DNA of 64,000 nucleotides from the NCBI RefSeq assembly GCF_002159845.1, contig NZ_NFJK01000013.1:30824-94823 (forward strand), read 5' to 3'. How positions within the stretch are numbered: position 1 is the first letter of the stretch; each line of letters opens with the position of its first letter. The position numbers were made by a program, and so were the translations under genes. Source of the DNA: Anaeromassilibacillus sp. An250 (GTDB taxonomy: Bacteria; Bacillota; Clostridia; Oscillospirales; Acutalibacteraceae). A model generated the notes under the pieces. It saw nothing but the letters and a program-made list of their open reading frames with translations. It did no database searches and was not told the origin of the DNA. Of this stretch, positions 17,407 through 26,300 are shown piece by piece.

Positions 17407-17796
17407 TTAAATTTGTGTTTGTTTGCACGGTTCGCAGTCCAACACGGCGGAGGCCATGCGTTGTACACCGGCATCGGACAGGTCGCACAGGCATACGATT
17501 GCATCGTGGCGCGCGTCCGATTCAGACAGGCCCAGCTGTTTCCGGAAGAAGGAAAACAGCAGGAGATAGTCGGTATAGAGCTTGTTGGAGAGGCGCGCCC
17601 CCTCCGGCGTGAAGGTTGCGGCGCCGTAGTACTCCTTTTCGATCAGTCCGTCTTCCGCCAGGGCGTTGAGCATTTTCGAAACACTGGGCTGCTTGACGGA
17701 GAGCGAAGAGGCGATGTCCTTGGAGTGGACCGCGTTTCCATTCTGGCCCAACTCATGGATGATAAAGAGATAGCGTTTTTTTCCTGAAGAGAGCAA
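17407..17796 (-). CDS. DtxR/MntR-family metal-dependent repressor
   Basis: A 129-residue regulator. The winged helix is clear: HSKDIASSLSVKQPSVSKMLNALAEDGLI followed by EYYGAATFTPEGARLSNKL. The dimerisation/metal-binding part (LLLFSFFRKQLGLSESDARHDAIVCLCDLSDAGVQRM) is shorter and departs from the classical Cys-Glu-His pattern of DtxR/IdeR, though Cys, His and Glu/Asp side chains are available. There is no SH3-like third domain, as in MntR-type proteins. TTG 17796 follows AAAGGGG; the longer frame has no ribosome site. It is the last gene of the feoA-feoA-feoB-Cys-rich cluster, and TTAG-N6-CTAA palindromes sit before feoA and feoB, so an Fe(II)-responsive, autoregulating repressor is the best reading. 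Confidence 0.85.
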   Translation of the reverse strand: MLSSGKKRYLFIIHELGQNGNAVHSKDIASSLSVKQPSVSKMLNALAEDGLIEKEYYGAATFTPEGARLSNKLYTDYLLLFSFFRKQLGLSESDARHDAIVCLCDLSDAGVQRMASAVLDCEPCKQTQI

Positions 17797-17839
17797 TGGA
17801 AGAGGCCCCTTTCTTTCTATACGGGCGTATGCGCGATGG

Positions 17840-18016
17840 TCAGCTTGCTTTGTGCTTCTGGGATTGTTCCGCACCATGGCAGCAATGCGAGCAACCGGCG
17901 CAGCCGCCGTTGCAGCCGCCTTTGCTGCTGCAATCGCATGTGCCGTGCTTTATCAAATGGCGGATGGCCAGGCCAAACAGGACAGCGAGTGCCGCTGCAA
18001 TGAGGAAGGTTACCAT
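17840..18016 (-). CDS. FeoB-associated Cys-rich membrane peptide
   Basis: A protein of 58 residues: one membrane segment (residues 3-22) and a tail with about eight cysteines (CDCSSKGGCNGGCAGCSHCC). Such FeoB-associated small proteins are common next to feoB in Clostridia and may hand Fe(II) to, or assemble with, the transporter. AAAGGAGCGG precedes the ATG, 25 bases after feoB ends. Confidence 0.88.
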   Translation of the reverse strand: MVTFLIAAALAVLFGLAIRHLIKHGTCDCSSKGGCNGGCAGCSHCCHGAEQSQKHKAS

Positions 18017-18041
18017 AAAACCGCTCCTTTCATAGGGGGGA

Positions 18042-20231
18042 TTATGCGTTTGCCGCTGCCGAACGGCGGCGGAGTTCCGCGGTACGGTTCGGGTCCGGGC
18101 GGAACAACAGGAAGAGCAGCAACGCAAGGATGATGATGGCCGCTGCGGAGCCGATGGTAAAGCCGGCGCCGGAGAAGAGCAGGCTGAACTGGTAGAGCAT
18201 CAACGCCACGCAATAGGCGAAGACACATTGATACCCAATGGCAAAGGCCGTCCATTTGGCGCTCGCCATTTCGCGCTTGATCGCGCCGATGGCCGCGAAG
18301 CAGGGCGCGCACAGCAGGTTAAATGCCAGGAAGGAGAGTTTTGCGCCCATCGTGGGAAGCATAGTGGAAACCGCCGTCCAGAGGCCGGGGTCGGTTTCGC
18401 CTGCATCTGCCAGGCCGAAGAGCACGCCGAAGGTGCTGACCACGTTTTCCTTTGCCACCAGGCCGGTGATCGTGGCGACAGCGCCCTGCCAGTTGCCAAA
18501 GCCGAGCGGCGCAAAGATCCAGGCGATTGCGTTGCCGAGGTAAGCCAGGATGCTGAAGTCCATCTGGTTGACCACAGGGTCCTCCATGTCCAGCATACCG
18601 AAGGTGGCGCCGCCGCTTGCCCAGCCGAAGTTGCTGAGGAACCAGACGGCACCGCAGGCGACGAAGATTACCGTACCAGCTTTGATGATAAAGGCTTTGC
18701 CGCGCTCCAGCATATGGATTAGCACGCTTCTCGGGGAGGGGATGTGGTACTGCGGAAGCTCCATTACGAACGGGGCAGGGTCGCCCGCAAACATCTTAGT
18801 CTTTTTGAGGATGATGCCAGAGACGATGACCGCTGCAACCCCGAGGAAGTAGAACAACGGCGCCACCCATCCGGCCTGTTCCGTGCCGAACATGGAGCCG
18901 AACATCAGCGCGATGATCGGCAGCTTGGCGCTGCACGGGATAAAGGTGGTGGTCATGATGGTCATACGGCGGTCTTTTTCCGTTTCAATGGTCTTGGTGG
19001 CCATGACGCCTGGCACGCCGCAGCCGGAGGAAATCAGCATCGGGATAAAGCTCTTTCCCGAAAGGCCAAACTTGCGGAAAATGCGGTCCATAATGAACGC
19101 CACGCGCGCCATATAGCCGCAGTCCTCCAAAATAGCGAGGAAGAAAAACAGGATAAGCATCTGCGGGACAAAGCCAAGCACAGCGCCGACGCCGCCGATG
19201 ATGCCGTCTACAATCAGGCCGTTGAGCCAATCCGCAGCGCCAGCGGCTGTCAGCCAGCCGCCCACGGTGGGTTGAATCCACTCGCCGAACAAGGTGTCGT
19301 TCATAAAATCTGTGACAATCGTGCCGATGGTTGTCACCGTGATATAATAGACGGCAAACATGATAACCACAAAGATTGGCAGGGCCAACCAGCGGTTTGT
19401 GACAACCCGGTCGATCTTATCGCTCATCGATAGGCCAGAGCGCTTTTTATGTACACAGTTTTTCATGAGCTTGGCGATGTAGGCATAGCGTTCGTTGGTG
19501 ATGATGCTTTCGCTGTCGTCGTCCAGCTCTTTTTCTACGGAAGCAATGGCTGTTTCCAACGCATCCTTCGTCTGGGCGCTGAAATTGCACTGCGCCATGA
19601 CCCGCTCGTCGCGCTCAAACAGCTTCACCGCATACCAACGCTCATGCGCCACGGGGACTTGGCCATGTACGGCCTTGGCGATATGGTCAAGCGCTTCTTC
19701 AACGGTTTTGGTGAATTCATGCTGTGGGGCGGAAGCCTTTTTTGCCTTTGCAAGGGCGATGGCGCGCTCTGCCGCCTCCATGGAGCCGGTGCCTTTGAGG
19801 GCGCTGGTCTCGATGATTTCGCAGCCCAGCGCTGCGGAGAGCTTGCGGGTGTCGATGGTGTCGCCGTTCTTTTTTACCAGGTCGATCATGTTAAGGGCGA
19901 TAACCACAGGGATGCCCAGCTCCAAAATCTGGGTGGTCAAATAGAGGTTGCGCTCCAGGTTGGTCCCGTCCACCAGGTTGATGATGGCGTCGGGTTGTTC
20001 GTTGAGCAGGTAGTCGCGGCTGACCACCTCTTCCAGCGTGTAGGGGGAGAGGGAATAGATGCCCGGCAGGTCCGTGATGATGACGTCCTTGTGCCCGCGG
20101 AGCTTGCCCTCTTTCTTTTCGACCGTGACGCCCGGCCAGTTGCCGACATACTGGCTGCTGCCAGTCAGGTCGTTGAACATGGTAGTCTTGCCGCAGTTCG
20201 GGTTGCCGGCAAGCGCGATTTTCATTTGCAT
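18042..20231 (-). CDS. feoB: Ferrous iron transport protein B
   Basis: A full-length FeoB (729 residues). The N-terminal G domain has the P-loop GNPNCGKTT (residues 9-17), a switch region with GVTVE, DLPG at G3, and NMID at G4; a helical GDI-like domain follows to about residue 270. The C-terminal membrane domain contains two Gate-type segments, with the conserved cysteines SSGCGVPG and FIPCSAKLP that line the Fe(II) path. It imports Fe(II) across the cytoplasmic membrane, driven or gated by nucleotide hydrolysis. AGGAGGAAC precedes the start, and a TTAG-N6-CTAA box lies about 26 bases upstream of it. Confidence 0.97.
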   Translation of the reverse strand: MQMKIALAGNPNCGKTTMFNDLTGSSQYVGNWPGVTVEKKEGKLRGHKDVIITDLPGIYSLSPYTLEEVVSRDYLLNEQPDAIINLVDGTNLERNLYLTTQILELGIPVVIALNMIDLVKKNGDTIDTRKLSAALGCEIIETSALKGTGSMEAAERAIALAKAKKASAPQHEFTKTVEEALDHIAKAVHGQVPVAHERWYAVKLFERDERVMAQCNFSAQTKDALETAIASVEKELDDDSESIITNERYAYIAKLMKNCVHKKRSGLSMSDKIDRVVTNRWLALPIFVVIMFAVYYITVTTIGTIVTDFMNDTLFGEWIQPTVGGWLTAAGAADWLNGLIVDGIIGGVGAVLGFVPQMLILFFFLAILEDCGYMARVAFIMDRIFRKFGLSGKSFIPMLISSGCGVPGVMATKTIETEKDRRMTIMTTTFIPCSAKLPIIALMFGSMFGTEQAGWVAPLFYFLGVAAVIVSGIILKKTKMFAGDPAPFVMELPQYHIPSPRSVLIHMLERGKAFIIKAGTVIFVACGAVWFLSNFGWASGGATFGMLDMEDPVVNQMDFSILAYLGNAIAWIFAPLGFGNWQGAVATITGLVAKENVVSTFGVLFGLADAGETDPGLWTAVSTMLPTMGAKLSFLAFNLLCAPCFAAIGAIKREMASAKWTAFAIGYQCVFAYCVALMLYQFSLLFSGAGFTIGSAAAIIILALLLFLLFRPDPNRTAELRRRSAAANA

Positions 20232-20256
20232 TCCGATGTTCCTCCTCGATACAATT

Positions 20257-20272
20257 GTTAGTTATGGCTAAC
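20257..20272. promoter_or_regulatory. Predicted iron-regulator box before feoB
   Basis: GTTAG-TTATGG-CTAAC, an instance of the TTAG-N6-CTAA palindrome, lies between feoA and feoB, close to the feoB ribosome site. It may give feoB separate control or act as a roadblock in a feoA-feoB transcript. Confidence 0.7.
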
Positions 20273-20442
20273 TTATGGGCCTTTTATCATCTGGATGGAA
20301 AACAAAGCGCTGCGCAGTCGGATACCGCGGCAGGGCCTTTGCAAGCGGCTTGCGCATTTGGCGTTCCCGCTCCATCCTTCATCTGAAAGTCCGCAGCCCG
20401 TCTGGGGTGGGGCCGCCCTAGGCAGGGCGGCATTCAAACGCC

Positions 20443-20667
20443 TTATGCTTCCAGAAGAATGTTTTCCGCCTCGCTCTTGCGGATGGAAAGCTCGTAGCCG
20501 CGTACGTTGATCTCGACCGGGTCGCCCAGAGGCGCAACCTTGCGCACATAAATCTGTGTGCCCTTTGTGATGCCCATATCCATGATGCGGCGCTTGAGCG
20601 CACCCTCGCCGGCCAGCTTCGCCACGGATACGGTCTCGCCGCACTTTGCTTCCTTCAATGTTCTCAT
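20443..20667 (-). CDS. feoA: FeoA-domain protein
   Basis: A 74-residue SH3-like FeoA protein (MRTLKEAKCGETVSVAKLAGEGALKRRIMDMGITKGTQIYV...) that associates with FeoB in the cytoplasm and is needed for full Fe(II) uptake. It is the second of two adjacent FeoA-like genes and the one nearer feoB, of the usual length. A GGAGGGATC site lies upstream of the ATG. A gap of about 210 bases to feoB contains a TTAG-N6-CTAA box. Confidence 0.93.
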   Translation of the reverse strand: MRTLKEAKCGETVSVAKLAGEGALKRRIMDMGITKGTQIYVRKVAPLGDPVEINVRGYELSIRKSEAENILLEA

Positions 20668-20688
20668 GATGATCCCTCCTAAATGAAA

Positions 20689-20982
20689 TCAGGCTGTCAG
20701 GATACGGCTGGCCATCGATTTGCTAATCGCCACCCGGGTCCCTTTTACATTGACGATCATGTTGCCGTTCAATTCAGAAACGACCGAAACCTGCGCGCCC
20801 TCTGCAAAGCCAAGGTTCTGCAAAAAGCGGCGGACTTCATCTTTTCCGCGGATCGCATGCACTTCCACCGTCTTGCCCGCTTCCGCCATGGCCAGCGGCA
20901 TCAACATGACCTGTGCGGCCGGTGCGGGGGGTTCCTGCACAGGCGTATGCAGAGCAGCTTCTTTTGCCAACATCTCCGTCAC
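20689..20982 (-). CDS. feoA: FeoA-domain protein, second copy with N-terminal extension
   Basis: A 97-residue protein with a FeoA domain at residues about 25-97 (LMPLAMAEAGKTVEVHAIRGKDEVRRFLQNLGFAEGAQVSVVSELNGNMIVNVKG). The N-terminal 24 residues (MTEMLAKEAALHTPVQEPPAPAAQ) are extra and low-complexity. Tandem FeoA genes before feoB are common in Clostridia; one copy may interact with FeoB and the other with a different partner. It is the first gene after the iron-box promoter region. Confidence 0.9.
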   Translation of the reverse strand: MTEMLAKEAALHTPVQEPPAPAAQVMLMPLAMAEAGKTVEVHAIRGKDEVRRFLQNLGFAEGAQVSVVSELNGNMIVNVKGTRVAISKSMASRILTA

Positions 20983-20989
20983 TCCTTTT

Positions 20990-21047
20990 AAAGTTAGATT
21001 AGGCTAACTTTTAAACATTTTATTAGGGGTTAGCTCTCGCTAATCCC
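20990..21047. promoter_or_regulatory. Two predicted iron-regulator boxes before the feo operon
   Basis: The first box is AAAGTTAG-attagg-CTAACTTT (20990-21011). The second has core TTAG 21030-21033 and CTAA 21040-21043, with flanking GGGG/CCC. Both have the TTAG-N6-CTAA form and lie between the promoter and the first feoA. An imperfect version overlaps the promoter itself at 21061-21078. Confidence 0.8.
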
Positions 21048-21062
21048 ATTTCTGCGGATATT

Positions 21063-21092
21063 AGTTTACACCAGCTAACTTGCGTTTGTCAA
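21063..21092 (-). promoter_or_regulatory. Promoter of the feo operon
   Basis: On the minus strand: TTGACA (21087-21092), an 18-base spacer, TAAACT (21063-21068). The spacer and -10 contain an imperfect TTAG/CTAA pair, and two full boxes lie downstream. Confidence 0.75.
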
Positions 21093-21171
21093 TAGGTTTC
21101 TAAAATTTTTTCCAGATTACAGGAAACACGCTGGCCAGCTGGAACCCGCGGGAAAGCTTGGGGAAAGCAAA

Positions 21172-21195
21172 AGGCCCGGCGGGTCTGCCGGGCCT
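21172..21195 (-). terminator. Terminator downstream of the flavodoxin gene
   Basis: A 9-bp GC stem with a 6-base loop; on the minus strand it is followed by TTTTGCTTT. It would end the DUF3793-flavodoxin transcript after an untranslated tail of about 225 bases that carries the repeats described at 21220-21384. Confidence 0.7.
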
Positions 21196-21219
21196 CTGCG
21201 ACTAAGGAAGAAAATATCT

Positions 21220-21384
21220 GTATGGAGTACCTTGTAAGCGGTGTTAGAGGTTAGAGGAGACGCCGAGCCGGATGCGGCAGGCACCCGGCAGCCGTCCCGT
21301 ATGGAGTACCCTATAAGCAATTTGTGATGACACTTGATCGCAATATTAAAGCGGAAGCGGGGCCGGATGCGGTTGGCATCCGGC
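21220..21384. repeat. Two-copy tandem repeat with hairpins
   Basis: The 20-base element GTATGGAGTACCYTRTAAGC occurs at 21220-21239 and 21299-21318. Each copy is followed by a hairpin of nearly the same sequence, built on GCCGGATGC (21267-21289 and 21362-21384). The unit is about 80-95 bases. It lies in the untranslated tail downstream of flavodoxin and codes for nothing visible. Confidence 0.6.
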
Positions 21385-21420
21385 GGCTTTCCAAAAAATG
21401 GGATACAAAGAGAAACCCAC

Positions 21421-21828
21421 TTAAAACGCAGAGAACCGCTTGCCAAACGCTTCACATTCGGCTTCGTCGGGCGCGCCGTTGGCCATTAGGCCCTCTTCAA
21501 AGAGCTGCGCCCCGTCGCCGGAGACACGGTCCTGCCAATCGCGCATCCACTGCCCGTCGCCCCAGCCGTAGGAGCCGAAGAGCGCGACCTTCTTGCCGGA
21601 AAGGCTACCTTCTACATCGGCAAAGAAGGGCTCGAATTCGCTTTCTTCCAGGACTTCGTCGCCCATGGCCGGGCATCCGAACGCAATCTTGTCGTATTGC
21701 GCCACGGCGGAAGCGTCAGCCTCCGAAACCGGCATCACGTCGGCATCCCCAATGCCGGATGCAATGGCGTTCGCCATGGCCTCGGTATTGCCGGTGCCTG
21801 TCCAATAGATCACTGCTGTTTTACTCAT
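21421..21828 (-). CDS. Flavodoxin
   Basis: A 135-residue short-chain flavodoxin, an FMN electron carrier that replaces ferredoxin when iron is scarce. The N-terminal phosphate-binding loop reads YWTGTGNTEAMA (residues about 8-19), and the second FMN loop reads GSYGWGDGQW (about 88-97), with an acidic surface patch (DEVLEESEFEPFFADVE). AGGAGG precedes the ATG at 21828. It lies 96 bases downstream of the DUF3793 gene in the same direction with no terminator between, so both are probably controlled by the iron boxes upstream of that gene. Confidence 0.92.
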   Translation of the reverse strand: MSKTAVIYWTGTGNTEAMANAIASGIGDADVMPVSEADASAVAQYDKIAFGCPAMGDEVLEESEFEPFFADVEGSLSGKKVALFGSYGWGDGQWMRDWQDRVSGDGAQLFEEGLMANGAPDEAECEAFGKRFSAF

Positions 21829-21924
21829 AGCAAAAACCTCCTGATCTGCGCGGCGCTGTTGGGAATGCTTCCCCACCCGCGCGGGTAAGTTTGTCGGATT
21901 TTCCTTATATACAGGTATGCTGTT

Positions 21925-22485
21925 TTATGCAGCGGGAAGTGCGGCGAGGATATGTAGGAAAGGCACGCCTTGCTCCAAATGGTTGCACAAGGCCCGCGAA
22001 CACTGCTCATATTTTTCAAACAGGTGTTTCGCATATGCTTCATCGCCGTATACTTTCCACATGCCGCAGCATTTGCAGTTGCGGCCTTTTTCCCGGATGA
22101 AGCCGGTCACGTCCTCCATAGGATAGCCCAGGAAGCAGCCGATCTCGTGGGGGAACCCTTTTTCCAGGCGGGCCCGGCGTTGCAGCCAGGCGAGCATCGC
22201 GTCCATCCCCTCTGTGACGGGATAGCCAAACCGGATAAGGCAATCTTGGACGTCTGGGCGGCGGAGCTGCTGTTTTAGCAGGCGTTCGCGGTAGACCAGC
22301 GTCAAGGTGCGCGCGCCGCATGCACAGATGGAAAATGTCCGGATGCCCTTTTCTTCCAGGAGTGACCGGTAGGCGGAGAGCGATGCGCTGCAGGAAGCAG
22401 GGCAGGAAAAAAGGTTGGACGGCTTCATTCCCGCGAGAACCGGGGCGCAGTTGCGCGCCAAAATGGATTCTACCGTATCCGCCAT
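21925..22485 (-). CDS. DUF3793-family protein
   Basis: A 186-residue cytoplasmic protein with the DUF3793 marks: APVLAGMKPSNLF and SCPASCSASLSAYRSLLEEKGI near the N-terminus, then HEIGCFLGYPMEDVTGFIREKGRNCKCCGMWKVY. Eleven or so cysteines, including CKCC and CSASC-type clusters, suggest metal or redox chemistry. The family is typically found with flavodoxin and iron-responsive boxes in Clostridia. AGGAGGGAA precedes ATG 22485; a TTAG-N6-CTAA box overlaps the region just upstream. The function is not known. Confidence 0.88.
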   Translation of the reverse strand: MADTVESILARNCAPVLAGMKPSNLFSCPASCSASLSAYRSLLEEKGIRTFSICACGARTLTLVYRERLLKQQLRRPDVQDCLIRFGYPVTEGMDAMLAWLQRRARLEKGFPHEIGCFLGYPMEDVTGFIREKGRNCKCCGMWKVYGDEAYAKHLFEKYEQCSRALCNHLEQGVPFLHILAALPAA

Positions 22486-22505
22486 GGGGTTCCCTCCTAA
22501 ATATT

Positions 22506-22523
22506 GGTTAGTCATAGCTAACT
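22506..22523. promoter_or_regulatory. Predicted iron-regulator box before DUF3793
   Basis: GGTTAG-tcatag-CTAACT with core positions TTAG 22508-22511 and CTAA 22518-22521, immediately upstream of the DUF3793 ribosome site. Confidence 0.75.
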
Positions 22524-22534
22524 GATTGGTAAAA

Positions 22535-22706
22535 AGAAAAAACAAGTGGAAAAGAAGCGCTCCAAAAGCCTGACAATTCTGTGGGGCCGATACCGGCCGG
22601 GGCAGTGGCGCTTCTTGCTGGCTTTGGTGCGTATGGCCCCGTGTGCCATCAACGCAACGTAGGCTTGCAACCAGCATCCGCTTCTTGATTAGCACCTGCT
22701 AACCAC
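22535..22706 (-). ncRNA. Candidate iron-regulated small RNA (or attenuated leader)
   Basis: On the minus strand a good promoter with an iron box at its start point is followed by about 150 bases with no open frame. A 9-bp hairpin then appears (22616-22608 with 22560-22552) that encloses a second inner hairpin and leads into TTCCACTTGTTTTTTCTTTTT. That is a complete small-RNA unit: promoter, operator, non-coding body, rho-independent end. The DUF3793 gene starts only 50 bases further with its own box. It may instead be the gene's leader with an attenuator. Confidence 0.5.
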
Positions 22707-22741
22707 GGCTCTATGGTACCATGCGTTCCAGAGGATGTCAA
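22687..22741 (-). promoter_or_regulatory. Promoter with overlapping iron box at the transcription start
   Basis: On the minus strand: TTGACA (22736-22741), 17 bases, TACCAT (22713-22718), then a TTAG-N6-CTAA box with core 22689-22702, placed at about +4 to +18. The same layout (TTGACA-17-TACCTT, then the box) recurs before the HMA gene at 52770-52816. Confidence 0.8.
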
Positions 22742-23334
22742 GCGGTTTGCGACATGTTAGATAAGGATAAGATAAATCGCCAGGGAAAGGGCGGGCTGCG
22801 GGCAGGGCCTTCCCGCTTTCTGGGAAGGGAGGTTCCATGGCGCTCTTTACAAAAATGGCCTGTTGGGCAAGCGGGCGGGCAGATTCCCGCCCGCCAATAT
22901 AGCAAGACGATGGCCCTAGGCGATTCTTTTTCAAAATACCTGGCAATCGTTTGAAATGCCTTTTATGGATAAATTTCTCAAACATATGGAGAAATGTTTC
23001 ATTTAGGCAAAGAGAAAATAAATTTGATATCTTGCCAAAGAATTTTGTATGGATTCTTCTGCTTGGCATCTTTATTATAAAGGCGTACGCATATATGTGC
23101 AAAGTTTTTGAGCATAGTGATGGGTTTCCCTAAGTGTGAAGGCTTTTTTTCAAAGGTGCCTTTCATAAAGGGGAGCATATATATACGGAAAGCGGGGTAA
23201 GCGGCACGCGGGATATGTAAAATTGCTGTTTCGCTGTGCTTTGGGCCTAAGGTCTTATATCTGAAAGACTTGCAGGAAAGAAAGGAGGAGGTTGCAGAAT
23301 AGAAGAAAAGGAGTCTACGGCATTATACAATGGA
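22742..23334. other. Gene-free region upstream of the GH2 operon
   Basis: No supported gene is visible. A 9-bp GC hairpin lies at 22871-22894 without a U-tract. The stretch 22950-23200 is AT-rich compared with its surroundings and probably holds the GH2 operon promoter, but no -35/-10 pair stands out enough to call. The GH2 ribosome site is at 23335-23340. Confidence 0.5.
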
Positions 23335-23346
23335 AGGAGAAGAAGT

Positions 23347-26300
23347 ATGAAAACAGCATGGCAAAAGTGGACGGCCTGCCTCCTGGCAACGCTGATGGTC
23401 CTCGGCTCTGTGTTTGCCGGGCCGGGCGTTGCGGCATGGGCGGCCGGGCCGGACGATGGCAATGCCGCGGCATTGCCGAGCTCCGCAGCGGAACCCGGCA
23501 GGGAAACCATCAATTTCAACAACGATTGGCTGTACTATAAGGGTGACATCACCGGTGCGGAAGCGGTGGATTTTGAGGACAGCGAATGGCTCTATGTGAA
23601 CCTGCCGCACAGCACGATCCACTATACCCCGGACAACTATTATCAGAAGGACCTCGGGGTCTTCTGGTACCGCAAGCACTTTACCGTACCGGAGGAAATG
23701 CAGGGCAAAAAGCTCTACATCACCTTTGAGGCGGCGATGCAGGCCGCGGAAGTGTGGCTCAATGGGGAGAAAGTTGGCTCCCATCAGGGCGGCTACACCG
23801 CGTTTGTAATCGACCTGACCGATTTCGTGTCCTATGGCGAGGAAAACGTGATCGCGGTGCGCATCGATACGCGCCCGAACACGGCCTTCAACCCCGGCAA
23901 GACCAACCCGGACTTCCAGTATTTCGGGGGCCTGTACCGGAATGTATACCTCACGGCGATGGACACGCTGCATGTGAGCGACGCGGTCTATGAGAACGAG
24001 GCCGCAGGCGGCGGGCTCTTCCTGACGGCCCCCTCCGTCACCAAGGAGAGCGCCACAGTCAAGGCGCAGACCGACGTGAAGAACGAAGGGGCGCAGGCGG
24101 AAGACACCACCGTCCGCACGGAGATTGTGGATGAGGACGGTTCGGTGGTCGCCACAAAGGAGGACACCGCCTCGATTGAAGCGGGCGAGCGCTATGCGTT
24201 TACCCAGGAGCTGGTGGTGGAAACCCCGCGCCTGTGGTCCGTCAATACGCCGGAGCTCTACACCGTGCGCACCACGGTCCTGACCGGCGATACGGTCCGC
24301 GATTCCCTGGAGACCACCTATGGTATCCGCAAGGTGGAATGGAAGCGCGATGGCTGCTACATCAACGACGAATTTGTGGAACTCAACGGTGTAAACCTCC
24401 ACTCGGAGACGGGCATGCTCGGCAACGCGCAGTCCAACGACGCGATCTTTGAGGAGGTCCGCCGCTTGAAGGAGTGGGGCTTCGATTTCATCCGCATGTC
24501 CCACTACCCGCACGCGCCGGCATTCTACGCCGCGTGCGACAAATACGGCGTGGCGGTGATCGACTGCCTCTCCGGTTGGCAGCAGTTTGTCAACACCGAT
24601 AGCTTTAAGAATGCGACCTATCAGGAAGTGCGCGACATGTTCCACATGAACCGCAACTACTGCTCCATTGTCGCATGGGAGCCGAGCCTCAACGAGAGCA
24701 GCTACAACCAGGCGTGGGCGCAGGAAGTGCAGCGCATTTCCCACGAGGAATACCCGACGGACGGGGATTCCCGCATCTATACCGGCGGCTGGAGATACTG
24801 GAATGTATTCGACATGGGCGTCGGCACCCCGCAGGCAAACGTCATCGGCGACGCTGCCACCTACAGCGACAAGCCGGTGATCGTCAGCGAGTACGGCGAT
24901 TGGAACTATGGCGGCTATACCTCCACCACCCGTGTGACCCGCGAGCCGGCGCACACGAAGTTTAATGGCGGCGACGAGGGCATGCTGATCCAGTGCGACA
25001 ACCTCCAGGAGTCCATGGCCCTCAACCGCAGCCAGGAGTGGGGCGGCGCCTATGCCTATTGGCAGTACGCCGACTATGCAGGGTTTGATACCACGGACCT
25101 CACCTACTGCGGCGTTGTGGACATCTACCGCATCCCGAAGTTCAGCGCATACTTTGTGCAGAGCCAGCGCGACGCGGATATCGACCTGAGCGAATACGGG
25201 ATTGACAGCGGCCCGATGGTCTTCGTGGCCAATACCTGGGCTTCCGATTCCCCGGACCAGGTCCGCGTATTCAGCAACTGCGACGAAGTGGAACTCTTTG
25301 TCAACGGCGAGTCGATCGGCAGGCAGACCCCCGACACGCAGATGTGGGGTCCGCACGGCGACGGCAGCCCGAATAACTACCCGGCCGAAGGCGCGGGCAA
25401 ATACATCAGCACCGAAAACCTCAAGCACCCGCCGTTCACCTTTGACCTGAGCGCCTACACGCCGGGCGAGGGCACCATCACGGCGGTCGGCTATATCGAT
25501 GGCCAGCAGGTGGCGGAATATGTCCGCCGCGCGCCGGAAGAAGCCGCGCAGCTCACCCTTGAGGCGGAAAACGACGAGCCGCTCAAGCTGGACGGCAGCA
25601 CCGCCAAGCTGGTCTGGGTCGACGTGCGGGATGCAAACGGCACCGTGGTCAACACGGCGGACAATGCCATCACCTTCTCCGTGGACGGCCCCGGCATCGT
25701 GGTCGGCGACAAGACCGAGGCCGACGAGGGCCAGGCGACCAAGACCATCACCGCATTGGGCGGACAGATGGGCGTTTGGGTGCGCAGCAAGCGCGGTTCG
25801 GGCGACATCACCCTGACGGCGACCTCCAATGGGCTCACCACCGCAACCCTCACCATCCCGACCGAGACGGTCGAGGGCCTGCCGGAAGTCCCGGAGGGCG
25901 GCGACGCAGACGAGGCGGATTATGTGGCGCCGGAGCAGCCGGCCACCGACAACCTGTTCCTCAATAAGCCCGCGAGCGCCAGCAGCGAAAACACCAGCAG
26001 TCAGCTGGGCGTCGAGGCTGCGGAGCGCGCTAACGACGGCGACGAAACGACCAAATGGTGCGCCAGAGTGACCGACACAAGCGACAGCTCGGTTGGCCCG
26101 CACTGGTGGCAGGTCGACATGGGCGACACCTACAACCTTGAGAGCGTGGAAATCCTCTTCGAGATGAATACCAATTATAAGTATCAGATCGCGGTCTCCG
26201 ACAGCCCGGACATGACGCAGGCCGATGTGGTCGTGGACCGCAGCAGCAATGCGGAGAGTGTCCAGCGCGTGACGGAGAACATCGACCGGGAATGCCGGTA

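Noticed and set aside
21061..21078. A TTAG/CTAA pair overlapping the feo promoter, considered as a third full iron box
   Set aside because: Its spacing is ten bases rather than six, so I treat it only as a degenerate half-site pair.
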